Positions 4,977-12,958 of a DNA stretch of 16,634 bases are shown here, one piece after another (the first letter of the stretch is position 1; each line of letters starts with the position of its first letter). The position numbers and the translations under genes were made by a program. The notes beneath the pieces were generated by a model that was not told the DNA's origin, searched no databases, and saw only the letters and a program-made list of their open reading frames with translations. The DNA lies in the NCBI GenBank assembly GCA_050730675.1, contig JBOHNM010000093.1, forward strand, positions 1-16,634, in the 5' to 3' direction. Origin of the DNA: JBOHNM01 sp050730675. GTDB lineage: Bacteria; Planctomycetota; Phycisphaerae; Phycisphaerales; UBA1924.

Positions 4977-6851
4977 CTACGGCTTTGGCGGCATCTCACG
5001 GGCGTTCTCAGCGCCGACTCCGTCGCCGAGCTTGTCGAGCTGCCAGATGTACTGCTTCTGTCGCGGGTGCGGAGAGATGCCGCTGGTGGTGTGGGGGTTG
5101 AAGAGGAAGACTTGGTTGTAGTGGAAGATTGGGGCCAGCGCGCATTCGTCCTCGACGAGCAGCTTTTCGGCACGTTCGAGGAGGCGGAAGCGGGCTGCGG
5201 GATCGGATTCCTTTGCCGCGGCGTCCATCAGTGCTTCGTACGCGGCGCTGGCGAACTTGCGATCGTTGTTGTTGTCGCCCTCACGGTTGATGTCGAGGAA
5301 GGTCGTCGGGTCGCCGTAGTCGCCGAACCAACTGGCGCGCGACACCATGTAGTTGGCGTTCTTCACGTCGTTGCGGAAGACCTTGAGTTCCTTCTGGATG
5401 ATGGTGACGCTGACGCCCAGGGCCTGCTCCCAGTCGCGCTTGATCGCCTGCGCGATGGTCGAGTGCCCGCCGTCGGCGTTGGCGAGAATCTCTACGGTGG
5501 GGAAGCCCTTGCCGCCGGGGTAGCCCGCATCGGCCAGGAGTTTGCGTGCCGCCTCAATATCGTGGGGAAGACCGGTGGGAGGCGTGTAACCGTCGAGCGA
5601 GCGCGGCGGGATGAGTGAACCGGCGACGGGCTCGCCGCGGCGGCGAACGGCCTCGGCGATGTTCTCGCGGTCGATGGTCATCGCGAAGGCACGTCGTACG
5701 CGCTTGTCGGCGAACGGGTTGGGGCGGCCGCCGGGGAGCATGGGTGAACAATTGAAGTTGTAGAAGTAGGTGCCGAACGATGGGAAGGCGTGGATGTTCT
5801 GGCGCGGGTCCGCCGGCAGGCGGCGATCGATGGCGACAGGATCGAGCCCCTGCGCCTTCAACTGGTCCACCCGCGACCGGTGCTCGGCGAGGTAGCGTTG
5901 TTTGTCGGCGAGCATGTCGGACTGGTAATCGGGCACGACTTCGGCGAGCCAATCGATCGACCCGGTCTGGGCCGCCAGCACGGCGGCGCTGGGGTCGCGC
6001 ACGACGGGAATGGAGATCGAGTTGAGGTGGACGGCGGCAGCATTCCAGAAGCGGGGATTCTTGTCAAGGCGGAATTCACGCTTGAACTTCCAGCTGGAGG
6101 CGACGAACGGCCCATTGCCCACAAGGTTGGGCGGGCGCGTCCAGTCGGACCGGACCCGCACCCGCGCCGTGATCGGGTCGATCGACTCGTGCGACTCGAC
6201 CTGCGGGATGTAGATCGGCGCCATCGGCTCGAACGCGCACAGGTCCAGGAAGTACGGCACCGGTTGCTCGAGGCGGATCACCAGCGTCTGGTCGTCGGGG
6301 GCGCTCAGGCCGACCAGCTCGTCGAACTTGGCGCGGGTGCGTGTGTACAACTCCTGGGCCGCCTCGGGGCGTGAAGCGCCGTTGCCCTCGCGGGCGAAGC
6401 GTTCCAATTCCGCCGCGCGCCAGTCGTGGAATGCCTTGCCGCCCTTGAACAGCAGGTACAGGTTGAGATACTCCGCGCCGGTGTCGGGCATCAGACCGCG
6501 GCGCCAAGTGCGGATGAAGTCCTTCGCCGTGAACGGCTCGCCGTTGCTCCAGGTCGTGCCGGGACGGATCTTGAACGTACACGTCAGGCCGTCGGGCGAG
6601 CATGTCCAGCTCTCGGCCATGGCCGGGCGCTTCTCGTAGCCCCAGGTGAAGTTGTCGTTGCGGACCAGCCCTTCGTAGAGCGCCGAGGCCACGCGGAGGT
6701 CCTGCATCCAGCTCATGCGGTGCAGGTCAAGCGTGGAGATGTCGCTGCTGTTGACGATCGTGAAATCGGCACGCGGCAGCGGGCGGTCGGCCGCCAGGGC
6801 CGCGAAGAGCGCGGCGAGCACAAGCACCAGCGGGAGCAGCAGCTTCCACAT
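4977..6851 (-). CDS. OppA-like extracytoplasmic solute-binding protein (SBP_bac_5)
   Basis: A 624-aa binding protein that should deliver peptides or similar solutes to an ABC importer. An N-terminal hydrophobic segment (about 2-21, LLLPLVLVLAALFAALAA) is a signal peptide or anchor; there is no lipobox cysteine. The mature part begins with the family pattern IVNSSDISTLDLHRM...ALYEGLVRND (about 32-66), followed by SNGEPFTAKDFIRTWRR, characteristic of family 5 binding proteins. The segments VRRAFAMTIDRENIAEAV and ARKLLADAGYPGGKGFP match the usual C-terminal half. It is somewhat longer than typical (500-600 aa); a charged insertion rich in Arg and Asp follows DWLAEVVPDYQSD. The permease gene follows after a 68-bp gap holding a repeat element; a helical exported protein gene precedes it by 48 bp. 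The substrate is not predictable from sequence. Confidence 0.92.
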   Translation of the reverse strand: MWKLLLPLVLVLAALFAALAADRPLPRADFTIVNSSDISTLDLHRMSWMQDLRVASALYEGLVRNDNFTWGYEKRPAMAESWTCSPDGLTCTFKIRPGTTWSNGEPFTAKDFIRTWRRGLMPDTGAEYLNLYLLFKGGKAFHDWRAAELERFAREGNGASRPEAAQELYTRTRAKFDELVGLSAPDDQTLVIRLEQPVPYFLDLCAFEPMAPIYIPQVESHESIDPITARVRVRSDWTRPPNLVGNGPFVASSWKFKREFRLDKNPRFWNAAAVHLNSISIPVVRDPSAAVLAAQTGSIDWLAEVVPDYQSDMLADKQRYLAEHRSRVDQLKAQGLDPVAIDRRLPADPRQNIHAFPSFGTYFYNFNCSPMLPGGRPNPFADKRVRRAFAMTIDRENIAEAVRRRGEPVAGSLIPPRSLDGYTPPTGLPHDIEAARKLLADAGYPGGKGFPTVEILANADGGHSTIAQAIKRDWEQALGVSVTIIQKELKVFRNDVKNANYMVSRASWFGDYGDPTTFLDINREGDNNNDRKFASAAYEALMDAAAKESDPAARFRLLERAEKLLVEDECALAPIFHYNQVFLFNPHTTSGISPHPRQKQYIWQLDKLGDGVGAENAREMPPKP

Positions 6852-6899
6852 GCCCGAGCAGCGTAGTGAAGGTGTGAGGGCCGTGCCGACGCGCGGCGA

Positions 6900-7979
6900 C
6901 TACTTGAAACGGTCGGGCGGATAGCTGTACGGCGGCTTGCAGAGGATGCCGTCCTTGCCGATGACGTCCTGCACCTTGGTCTGGTATTGGTCGAGCTTGC
7001 CGGCCTTAACCAGATCGGCCAAACCAAGTTCCGGGAGCGGGGCCGCGCCGGGAATGTTGCTGTTGGCGACAAAGAGCAGGCCCTCGGCGGCGCGGACCAT
7101 CTGCTCCAAGGGAAGGTTGTCGGGATTGCCGGCCTTGGCGGCGCGGGCGGCGGCTGCGAGCAGATCACCCGCGAGGCCGCCCGCATCCTTGAGCGCCTGG
7201 GGGCCAAGGTTGGCGGCGTTGTTGGTCGCCTGTGTGCGGACCACCAAGGCCGCGCGGAGAAGGGCGTTGGCCCGGGCAGGCGAATCGGCGCCGGTCAGCT
7301 TGCCTGTCTGCGTCTGGACGATCGATGCGAGTTCGCTCACAGCGTGGGCCTGCACATCGCCGCGGGTCTTGTCGTTGATCACCGCGGCCTTGGACAGGGC
7401 GATGATCGCGCCGTCGAGGATCTGCGGGCCAGCCTGGGCCTTGGCGTTGGCCCCGATGGCCGTGATTGCCTTGTCGAGGCGGTCAACCAGCACGCCGCCG
7501 CCGAGCTTTCTCTGCGTCGGATCCATGATCTCAAATGTGCGGGCCAAGCCGAGCAGCGCGGCGTACTGGACGCTCGGACGCTTGTCCTTCAGGGCGTTGA
7601 TGAGCAGGTCCACGGAGTTATTGGTGGCCAGTTCTCCGGCGATGCGGAGGGCGTTGAACGCCACCTCGTCGCGCGGGTCCGCAGCCAGCGTCGTTAGCGT
7701 GGGGAGCAACTCGGACGCGTACTGCGTGCGGAAGGCCAGCGAAACGTTCGGCGCCTCCAGCGGCAGCAACAGAGCCTTGCGGCTGTCCTTGATGTCCTTG
7801 GGCTTGCCCGTCAGGCCTGAGGTATTCGCCTTCACGTAGTCGGCGATCTGCGATTTGTCGGCGTCGGTGACGGTCTCGTGGCCGCTGATTTCCGGCGGAA
7901 GTGTCTGCGCGAATGCCGCCGGCCCGAAGAGGGCGAGAAGGCAGGAGAGGAGCAGGCTCAGGACGGTCGTTCGTTTCAT
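6900..7979 (-). CDS. Exported helical-repeat (HEAT-like) protein of unknown function
   Basis: A 359-aa protein with a clear signal peptide (MKRTTVLSLLLSCLLALFG, cleavage after about residue 24, ending AFA). The mature protein is almost entirely helical with repeated short amphipathic helices such as LPTLTTLAADPRDEVAFNAL and LLINALKDKRPSVQYAALLG, the pattern of HEAT/Armadillo repeats. No catalytic motif is seen. An in-frame GTG at 7988 would add three residues before the signal peptide; the ATG at 7979 is preferred because it gives a standard signal sequence. No ribosome site is obvious. It sits 48 bp upstream of the binding-protein gene and may share its transcript. A scaffolding or protein-binding role in the periplasm is only inference. 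Confidence 0.8.
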   Translation of the reverse strand: MKRTTVLSLLLSCLLALFGPAAFAQTLPPEISGHETVTDADKSQIADYVKANTSGLTGKPKDIKDSRKALLLPLEAPNVSLAFRTQYASELLPTLTTLAADPRDEVAFNALRIAGELATNNSVDLLINALKDKRPSVQYAALLGLARTFEIMDPTQRKLGGGVLVDRLDKAITAIGANAKAQAGPQILDGAIIALSKAAVINDKTRGDVQAHAVSELASIVQTQTGKLTGADSPARANALLRAALVVRTQATNNAANLGPQALKDAGGLAGDLLAAAARAAKAGNPDNLPLEQMVRAAEGLLFVANSNIPGAAPLPELGLADLVKAGKLDQYQTKVQDVIGKDGILCKPPYSYPPDRFK

Positions 7980-8094
7980 CACGGGCACCGGGGGTGTTGC
8001 GGTCGGATCCTGTCAAGCCTGTACGAGGGAGGCAAAGCTAGCCGGGGGTGGCGCGAGCGTCAACGGGCGAGCGGCAGAGGTCGCACGGGATGGG

Positions 8095-10152
8095 TCACTT
8101 GTTGGGGTCGGGCGCCTGACCACCCCGCGCGCCCTTCATCATCTGGCCCTGCATGGCGGCCATCTTGATGGTGAGCTGGGTCAGAAAAGCTCGCTCGTCC
8201 TTGATCTTGCCGGATTTCACATCAGCGGCGAGCGAACCCATGAGGTCTCCGATGAGCTTGCCCATCGTCGCCGCCCCAGCAAGTACCTGCTTTTCGCGCT
8301 CGGAGAGCACGGCCATGGCTGTGCCGTCCACACTCACCAGAGTGGTGTCCTGTTCTTCTTCGAGCGGCTCTTTGGCTGCGACGACCAACTTGCCGCCTTC
8401 GCCCGGCGTATACGTGTAATCGGCAGCGGTGCGGTCCTGCTGTTTCTTGAACCGCTCCGCAGCCTTGGAGAAATTGCCGGCCATTGCCGCCACGCCGGCA
8501 TCGCCGCCCGAAAGCACCTCATCGAGTGACTTGGAGAACTTGGCTTTGCAGGCATCGTCGAGTTCAAGCGTCTTGATCACGACCGTGCCGATCGCAGCCA
8601 TACCCGCCTTTTCACTGGCGGTCGCTTGGTACATGGACGCCATCGCGTCGAAGTCCCTCTTGCGCATCGCGTCCTGCTGCTTGTCCACCCACGCCTTGGC
8701 AGCAGTCTCAGTCACAGCTCCCGTAGCCATGACGGGCTTGGTGTCGCCGCTGTCGGCGGGTTTGTCGGGAGTTGCTGGCGCGGCGGCGACGGGTTCCGGT
8801 GCCGGCGGCTTCTCGCCAGCGAGAACCTTGAGCGTGTTGGTCGCGGCCTCCATGCGCGCCTTGAACCGGTCGCTTACACCGCTGTTGTCCTTCGCGGTCT
8901 CGTAGACGGCCCACGCCTTCCCGAACGCCTCTTTCACTTCCGCGATGGAGGCTTCGGCTTCAGCAAGCTTGGCCTTGGCATCGGACTGGTACGCCGCAGC
9001 ACCGGAAAGTGGGGGCGTCGAAGCACCCAGCACATCCATGATGGCGGCGGCGGCCGTCAGTGCGCGGGCCTTGGCGAGCAATGCTTCGCCTACGCCCTGG
9101 TGGTAGAGCGCCGCGGAGAGCTTGGCGGAATTGGCATCGGTGCCGCCGCCGAGCGTGATGGCCTTGGTGGCCATCGCCGCGGCGTCCTTGAATCCCTTGG
9201 CGGCCTTGTCGAGCGACGGAAAAAGCAAGTCGTTGCTGAGAGCCTTGAGCTCAGCGACAGCGGTGTCGATCAGGCCCGAGGCGGTCTGGGCGATCGCGCG
9301 GGCATCGCCGGCGGACTTTCGCGAGAGCGTCTGCTGCTCGGCAAGGCCGGACTTGGCCAACTCCAGCGAGGCCTTGTTGCGCTCGAGCGATGCGGCATCG
9401 CGGCCGAGTTGATCCACCTGGGGCTGGAGCATTTTCACCTGGGCCTGGAGGCCGGAGGCTTCGGTGTCGAGGGCGTCGGCGACGCGACGGATCTTGACGG
9501 CATCTTCGACGAGCTTGAGGCCGGCCGTGGCCGAGCCGCTCTGGACCTGCTGTTGCAGGACGGCGGCTTGGTCGCGCTGGCGTTTGGCCTCGGACTGCTT
9601 GGTCTGAGCATCGGCAGACATGGCCTCAAGGCGCTTTTCGAGGGCGGTCTTCTCGGCGGCCTTGGCGGCGATGGCGGTATTGAGTTCGGCGATCTGCTTG
9701 TCGAGTTCGGCGGCCTGCGGCGCCGGGTCGTAGGACTCCTCGGACTTGGCGCGGGCAGACTGGGTGCTCCAAGTCTCGGCAGACTCGCGGATCGACTGGA
9801 TCTTACCGAAAAGCCCGCGCTCGGCCCGCTCGGCATCAGCCAAATCAATTTCCGCGAGCGAGGCGGTGGCCTGGGCGGCGATGAGGTTGGCGGCGCGGGC
9901 TTGCCCGGCGAGCTTGGTGTCCAGATAGGGCTTCATCGACGCAAGGACGTCGGCGAGTTCCTTGCGTCGGGCATCGCTGATCGGGTTGACGCCGCCGCCA
10001 GCGCCGGTGAGCACTGCGACGCGTCGTTCTGCGGCTTCAATCGCCTTGGAGGCTGCGTCGTTGCGATCGCACCCACCGACCGCGCCAACGGCGACGACGA
10101 GCGTCATGACCGTGATCCAACGCGAACGCAAAGCCTTGCCGTGCATCGTCAT
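8095..10152 (-). CDS. Large coiled-coil lipoprotein of unknown function
   Basis: A 685-aa exported protein. A basic N-terminus and hydrophobic core lead to a lipobox-like VGGC with Cys28 as the lipidated residue; Asp follows at +2. Residues about 60-330 are Ala/Glu/Lys/Gln-rich heptad-like helices (for example ELDKQIAELNTAIAAKAAEK at 149-168), predicting a long coiled coil. A helical part continues to about 445, then a Pro/Ala linker (about 448-475) precedes a compact C-terminal domain (about 480-685). That domain starts AAKAWVDKQQDAMRKRDFDA, reminiscent of small helix-rich ligand-binding or SnoaL-like domains but not assignable. The ATG at 10152 has GAGG 8 nt upstream, supporting this start. 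A weak -10-like TACAGT lies at 10212-10217 on the minus strand. Possible roles are envelope structure or tethering; this is inference. Confidence 0.8.
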   Translation of the reverse strand: MTMHGKALRSRWITVMTLVVAVGAVGGCDRNDAASKAIEAAERRVAVLTGAGGGVNPISDARRKELADVLASMKPYLDTKLAGQARAANLIAAQATASLAEIDLADAERAERGLFGKIQSIRESAETWSTQSARAKSEESYDPAPQAAELDKQIAELNTAIAAKAAEKTALEKRLEAMSADAQTKQSEAKRQRDQAAVLQQQVQSGSATAGLKLVEDAVKIRRVADALDTEASGLQAQVKMLQPQVDQLGRDAASLERNKASLELAKSGLAEQQTLSRKSAGDARAIAQTASGLIDTAVAELKALSNDLLFPSLDKAAKGFKDAAAMATKAITLGGGTDANSAKLSAALYHQGVGEALLAKARALTAAAAIMDVLGASTPPLSGAAAYQSDAKAKLAEAEASIAEVKEAFGKAWAVYETAKDNSGVSDRFKARMEAATNTLKVLAGEKPPAPEPVAAAPATPDKPADSGDTKPVMATGAVTETAAKAWVDKQQDAMRKRDFDAMASMYQATASEKAGMAAIGTVVIKTLELDDACKAKFSKSLDEVLSGGDAGVAAMAGNFSKAAERFKKQQDRTAADYTYTPGEGGKLVVAAKEPLEEEQDTTLVSVDGTAMAVLSEREKQVLAGAATMGKLIGDLMGSLAADVKSGKIKDERAFLTQLTIKMAAMQGQMMKGARGGQAPDPNK

Positions 10153-10263
10153 AGGGCGAACCTCGATCCGTACCGATACCGGCCCACGTGCCGTGTCTGT
10201 ACGAAGGGCAGACTGTAGCAGATGCCGGTCCGTTTTACCTGACGGCGGACAGTCATTGCGGCG

Positions 10264-11619
10264 TCAGCGGACGGGCGCGGGGTCCAGCACCGGCTGAGGG
10301 GGAACCAGGGGTTTGAGGGGGGTGTAGCCGAGGTCGTAGTCGGGGCGGGGCTTGTAGAGTGAACGGATCCAGGCGATGGTGTCCTGGAAGCGCCGCTCCT
10401 GCTGGTTGCGCAGGGTCGGACGCCACTGGTCCTTCTTGAGTTCGCCGCCGGGCACCGGTGGATGCCGGATCACGGCATCTTCTCGGGGGAGGGCCATCTG
10501 GAGCAGGGGGGACATTTCGGGCTTGTCAACGTTGATCAGGGGTGTCCCGTCGGCGAGCCGGAAGCGGTCGAGGATGAGGAAGTTCGTGTAGATGGTGGGA
10601 TCGGAATTTGGAGATCGCGTGGCGAGGACCAGGCGACCGGCTTCGGTGCCGCCATGGCATTGGCTGGTGGCGCACCCATTGAGGATCATGCTCTGAAAGA
10701 CGTCTTGACGGAACTGGCGGATGGTTTCGGGACTGTCCTTGATACTCACCTGTGGATAGAACTCGCGAGCCTTGAGGCGGAAGAGGAGATCGAGCTTTTT
10801 CTCGGCGGACTGGCGGAGGAGGGCGTCGCGTGCCTCGCGGCTGGGGGGGATCAGGGGGCTGCCGGCGTATTTGTCCAGGACCGCAACCATGGTTTCGCGC
10901 GGGACGGTGATCTGCGGGGGACGCGTGAGATCAACCTCGTAAACCTTGATGAGGTTGATCTGACTGTCATTGAGACGCGGCACGGCATCGGCGTTCGGGC
11001 CGACGACCGGTTCCGGGACGACCGGCGCACCGGGCGCGGGCTTGGGCGCCGGAGCCCGGTTCTGAAGATCGGCAACGCGCTGAACGCGGTTCAACTCGCG
11101 GAGCACCACCGGATTATCGGGGAATCGCTTGCGCAGGCCGACCAACTCCGCCAGAGCCAAGTCGATCTGGTTCTTCTCCTCGAGCCACACGGTCAGCTTG
11201 AGCATCTGCTCGACATCATTTTCGTTGATGGTGCGGCGCAGGTCGCGGTAGCGCTCGAGCAACGATGGCAGGATCGTGAAACGATCCACCTCCTCGGTCG
11301 TGTAGGTCGAGTTGATGCCCGCGATCTTGATAATAAAGCGCGTGGGGTCCTTCTCCACCAGCTCGCCACGAACCTGCCGGCCGTCCTTGAGAAACAGGGT
11401 GATCTCGCGATCTTCGCCCGGGGCGGGGCGGATCACGGGTGAGGGGTCGGGGGGTGGAGCGGGCGGCGGTGGCGGCACCGGAGCCGGTGCCGCCGGAGGC
11501 GGCGTGGCAACCGGGCCGGCAGGCTGCGCCTGCGCGGCGATCACGGGGAGGGCGCGCAGACCCACGGCCGCGACGAGGAAGGCCAGCAGCGCGGTCGGTC
11601 GGCGGTTCGGGTGCTTCAT
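10264..11619 (-). CDS. Exported protein with a single CX4CH cytochrome c-like patch
   Basis: A 451-aa protein. A signal peptide (about 1-29) is followed by a Pro/Ala-rich linker (30-68). A small beta-rich part (71-116: ITLFLKDGRQVRGELVEKD) resembles domains that read out surface modifications or bind ligands, and a helical TPR-like stretch follows (118-185). Residues 305-330 hold VFQSMILNGCATSQCHGG, a heme-binding-like motif with Cys316, Cys321 and His322 spaced CX4CH instead of the usual CX2CH. Downstream YTNFLIL (344-350), SPLLQMALP (370-378, Met375) and RHPP (385-388, His386) offer possible axial ligands. The pattern recalls planctomycete-type cytochrome c domains. Whether heme is bound is unknown. 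The start ATG 11619 is chosen over longer in-frame options because it begins the signal peptide directly. Confidence 0.8.
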   Translation of the reverse strand: MKHPNRRPTALLAFLVAAVGLRALPVIAAQAQPAGPVATPPPAAPAPVPPPPPAPPPDPSPVIRPAPGEDREITLFLKDGRQVRGELVEKDPTRFIIKIAGINSTYTTEEVDRFTILPSLLERYRDLRRTINENDVEQMLKLTVWLEEKNQIDLALAELVGLRKRFPDNPVVLRELNRVQRVADLQNRAPAPKPAPGAPVVPEPVVGPNADAVPRLNDSQINLIKVYEVDLTRPPQITVPRETMVAVLDKYAGSPLIPPSREARDALLRQSAEKKLDLLFRLKAREFYPQVSIKDSPETIRQFRQDVFQSMILNGCATSQCHGGTEAGRLVLATRSPNSDPTIYTNFLILDRFRLADGTPLINVDKPEMSPLLQMALPREDAVIRHPPVPGGELKKDQWRPTLRNQQERRFQDTIAWIRSLYKPRPDYDLGYTPLKPLVPPQPVLDPAPVR

Positions 11620-11707
11620 CTGCTGGATTGTGCGCGGGTTGCGCGTACCGAGTCCAGCGGATCGTACAGGAATCTGGTTGAAGTTGGGTCGCGATCGGGT
11701 CGGAAGC

Positions 11708-12076
11708 TCAAACCGGCTGAGTTTCGAGCAGTTCGCTGATCCGCTGACTGAGCAGATCGGGGGTGAACGGCTTGACAATCACGGCGTTTGCCCCGGCGGA
11801 GAGGGCATCCATTTTGGTCTGGTGGTCGGGATCGGACGAAATCACCAGAACGGGCGTGTGGGGGTGGTCGGCGCGGAATGCATGGACGAATTCCAGGCCG
11901 CTCATGCCGGGCATTTCGCCATCCACGAGCACCAGTTCGGGCTTGAGGTCGCGGCAGCGGATCAAGCCGTCGAAGGCGTTGGCGGCCTCCTCGACCGCGT
12001 GGTCGCCAAGGGCGGCGATCACGAGCTTGACCAGGTGACGCATGGTTCGCGAGTCGTCGATGAGGAGGATGCGCAT
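11708..12076 (-). CDS. CheY-like single-domain response regulator
   Basis: A 122-aa stand-alone receiver domain with no output domain. All key residues are present: acidic pocket Asp7 and Asp8 (IDDS), phosphoacceptor Asp52 (VLVDGEMPGMSG), Ser80/Ser81 at the switch position, and Lys102 in VKPF. GGAG lies 6-7 nt upstream of the ATG at 12076. It follows the CheX-like gene by 15 bp, so the two are almost certainly co-transcribed, and CheX-type proteins are known CheY-P phosphatases. No chemoreceptor, CheA or flagellar gene is in the window, so the cognate kinase is unknown and the pair could act in a pathway other than motility. The next leftward gene (cytochrome-like protein) starts 88 bp after its stop. 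Confidence 0.93.
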   Translation of the reverse strand: MRILLIDDSRTMRHLVKLVIAALGDHAVEEAANAFDGLIRCRDLKPELVLVDGEMPGMSGLEFVHAFRADHPHTPVLVISSDPDHQTKMDALSAGANAVIVKPFTPDLLSQRISELLETQPV

Positions 12077-12091
12077 GAGGGGGACTCCAGG

Positions 12092-12580
12092 TCAGGCGGC
12101 GCGGACGGCGCCGGCAATCTGAGTGGCGGTGAGGGCGACTTCAAGGGCGAATGGGCCGCAATCGCTGGCGCACAGGACGACGGCGCACGGGACGCCGCGC
12201 GGGCGGACGAGCGAACTGACGGGAGCGAGGGCGACCTGGGGGTGGCCGGTAAGGACGCGGGGGGCGTTCTCCATGCGGCCGCGGGCATGGGCGCAGACGA
12301 GCGAGACCAGCTCGCCCAACGCATCCACAAAGTCGGGGTGATCGGCGGTGACGGCGCGGCCGGTGAAGAGACGCACGAGCCGCTCGGCGGTCGGCTTGGC
12401 GAGGCTGATGGCGATCGAGCCTTCGATTTCGCCCTTGATCGTCACGACGCCGGCGACGTCGTAGGACGAGCTGCCGCTGCGGACCGTCACCGGCGCGAGG
12501 GTGTCCACCTCGAGTTGCATGGCGGTGTTGAAGACGTGCTTGAGGGCATCAACGAACGGCGAGATCAGCGCAAGGTTCAT
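12092..12580 (-). CDS. CheX-like CheY-P phosphatase family protein, catalytic Asn replaced
   Basis: A 162-aa protein of the CheC/CheX/FliY phosphatase superfamily. The start MNLALISPFVDALKHVFNTA is typical of CheX, as is the strand pattern VAGVVTIKGEIEGSIAISL (42-60). The catalytic helix normally carries E-x-x-N within a GELxNMxxG context; here it reads ALGELVSLVCAHARG (87-101) with Glu90 present but Ser93 where the Asn should be, and the following Gly replaced. Dephosphorylation activity is therefore doubtful. GGAG lies about 6 nt upstream of ATG 12580, favouring this start over ATG 12592 and over the far-upstream ATG at 12796, which lies within the tRNA. The neighbouring CheY-like gene is 15 bp downstream. 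The 190 bp upstream hold no gene, only a heptamer direct repeat and a weak hairpin. Confidence 0.85.
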   Translation of the reverse strand: MNLALISPFVDALKHVFNTAMQLEVDTLAPVTVRSGSSSYDVAGVVTIKGEIEGSIAISLAKPTAERLVRLFTGRAVTADHPDFVDALGELVSLVCAHARGRMENAPRVLTGHPQVALAPVSSLVRPRGVPCAVVLCASDCGPFALEVALTATQIAGAVRAA

Positions 12581-12693
12581 ATCGAACTCCATGCTGCGCT
12601 TCGCGTGGGCGGCATCGGCCGCCTGCGCGAGGGGCAGTCGCGGAGGTATCGGTCCTTGCGAGAGGCGACTTTGCGCCGGCGCGCATTCGATCT

Positions 12694-12707
12694 GAATTGG
12701 GAATTGG
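12694..12707. repeat. Tandem heptamer GAATTGG x2
   Basis: Two perfect abutting copies of GAATTGG, about 115 bp upstream of the CheX-like start. On the coding strand this reads CCAATTCCCAATTC. It could be a protein-binding site for control of the CheX/CheY pair, but a pair of 7-mers can arise by chance. Confidence 0.3.
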
Positions 12708-12740
12708 AACGCCGCGCACTTCCCGCGCGGCCGAAAGCCC

Positions 12741-12761
12741 GGACCTGCCGAGGGCCGGTCC
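12741..12761 (-). terminator. Weak candidate terminator after tRNA-Leu
   Basis: GGACC (12741-12745) pairs with GGTCC (12757-12761) around an 11-nt loop, 9 nt past the tRNA 3' end in the direction of transcription. It is followed on the minus strand by GGGCTTTCGG, with only a short T-run, so termination efficiency would be low. The alternative is a processing signal or a chance stem. Confidence 0.3.
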
Positions 12762-12769
12762 AATGAAAA

Positions 12770-12853
12770 TGCCCAGGAGAGGAGTTGAACCTCCATGCCC
12801 TTGCGGGCGCTACCACCTCAAGGTAGTGCGTCTGCCAATTTCGCCACCTGGGC
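12770..12853 (-). tRNA. tRNA-Leu (anticodon GAG)
   Basis: An 84-nt class II tRNA. The acceptor stem GCCCAGG pairs with CCTGGGC, the discriminator is A, and CCA is not encoded. The D-arm contains AATTGGCAGAC. The anticodon stem CTACC/GGTAG encloses loop TTGAGGT with GAG, reading CUC and CUU leucine codons. A variable arm GCCC-gcaa-GGGC and a T-loop TTCAACT complete the fold. The large variable arm together with the anticodon identifies leucine. It lies between the CheX-like gene and a divergent plus-strand operon. Confidence 0.96.
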
Positions 12854-12921
12854 GGTGATCGCAGAGGTTACGCGCGCTGCATTGCGGCGTCCAACCCGGA
12901 CTCCCTCCTAGGTGCGCCGTC

Positions 12922-12927
12922 TATATT
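12922..12927 (+). promoter_or_regulatory. Candidate -10 box of the 167-aa/GT4 operon
   Basis: TATATT (5 of 6 match) lies 31 nt upstream of ATG 12959, in the gap between the divergent tRNA gene and the operon. No good -35 box is found at 16-18 bp; GACTCC or GGACTC is the best available. It is the only AT-rich hexamer in the gap, hence the call. Confidence 0.35.
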
Positions 12928-12958
12928 TGTCCCCCTTCGTCGCCGCCCTGAAAAGTGG

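Noticed and set aside
8011..8016. Perfect TTGACA (minus strand) upstream of the HEAT-like gene
   Set aside because: No -10-like hexamer is found 16-18 bp downstream; the sequence there is C-rich. A promoter is not supported.
8626..10218. Long plus-strand Gly/Leu-rich frame antisense to the lipoprotein gene
   Set aside because: It is the shadow of an Ala/Glu/Lys-rich coiled-coil gene in GC-rich DNA; there is no ribosome site and the composition is unlike a real protein.
11620..11778. N-terminal extension of the CX4CH protein to 11778
   Set aside because: It overlaps the end of the CheY-like gene, and the true signal peptide begins at ATG 11619.
12593..12796. N-terminal extension of the CheX-like protein to ATG 12796
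   Set aside because: That start lies inside tRNA-Leu and the added residues are Arg/Pro-rich without homology; GGAG before ATG 12580 gives a standard CheX N-terminus.
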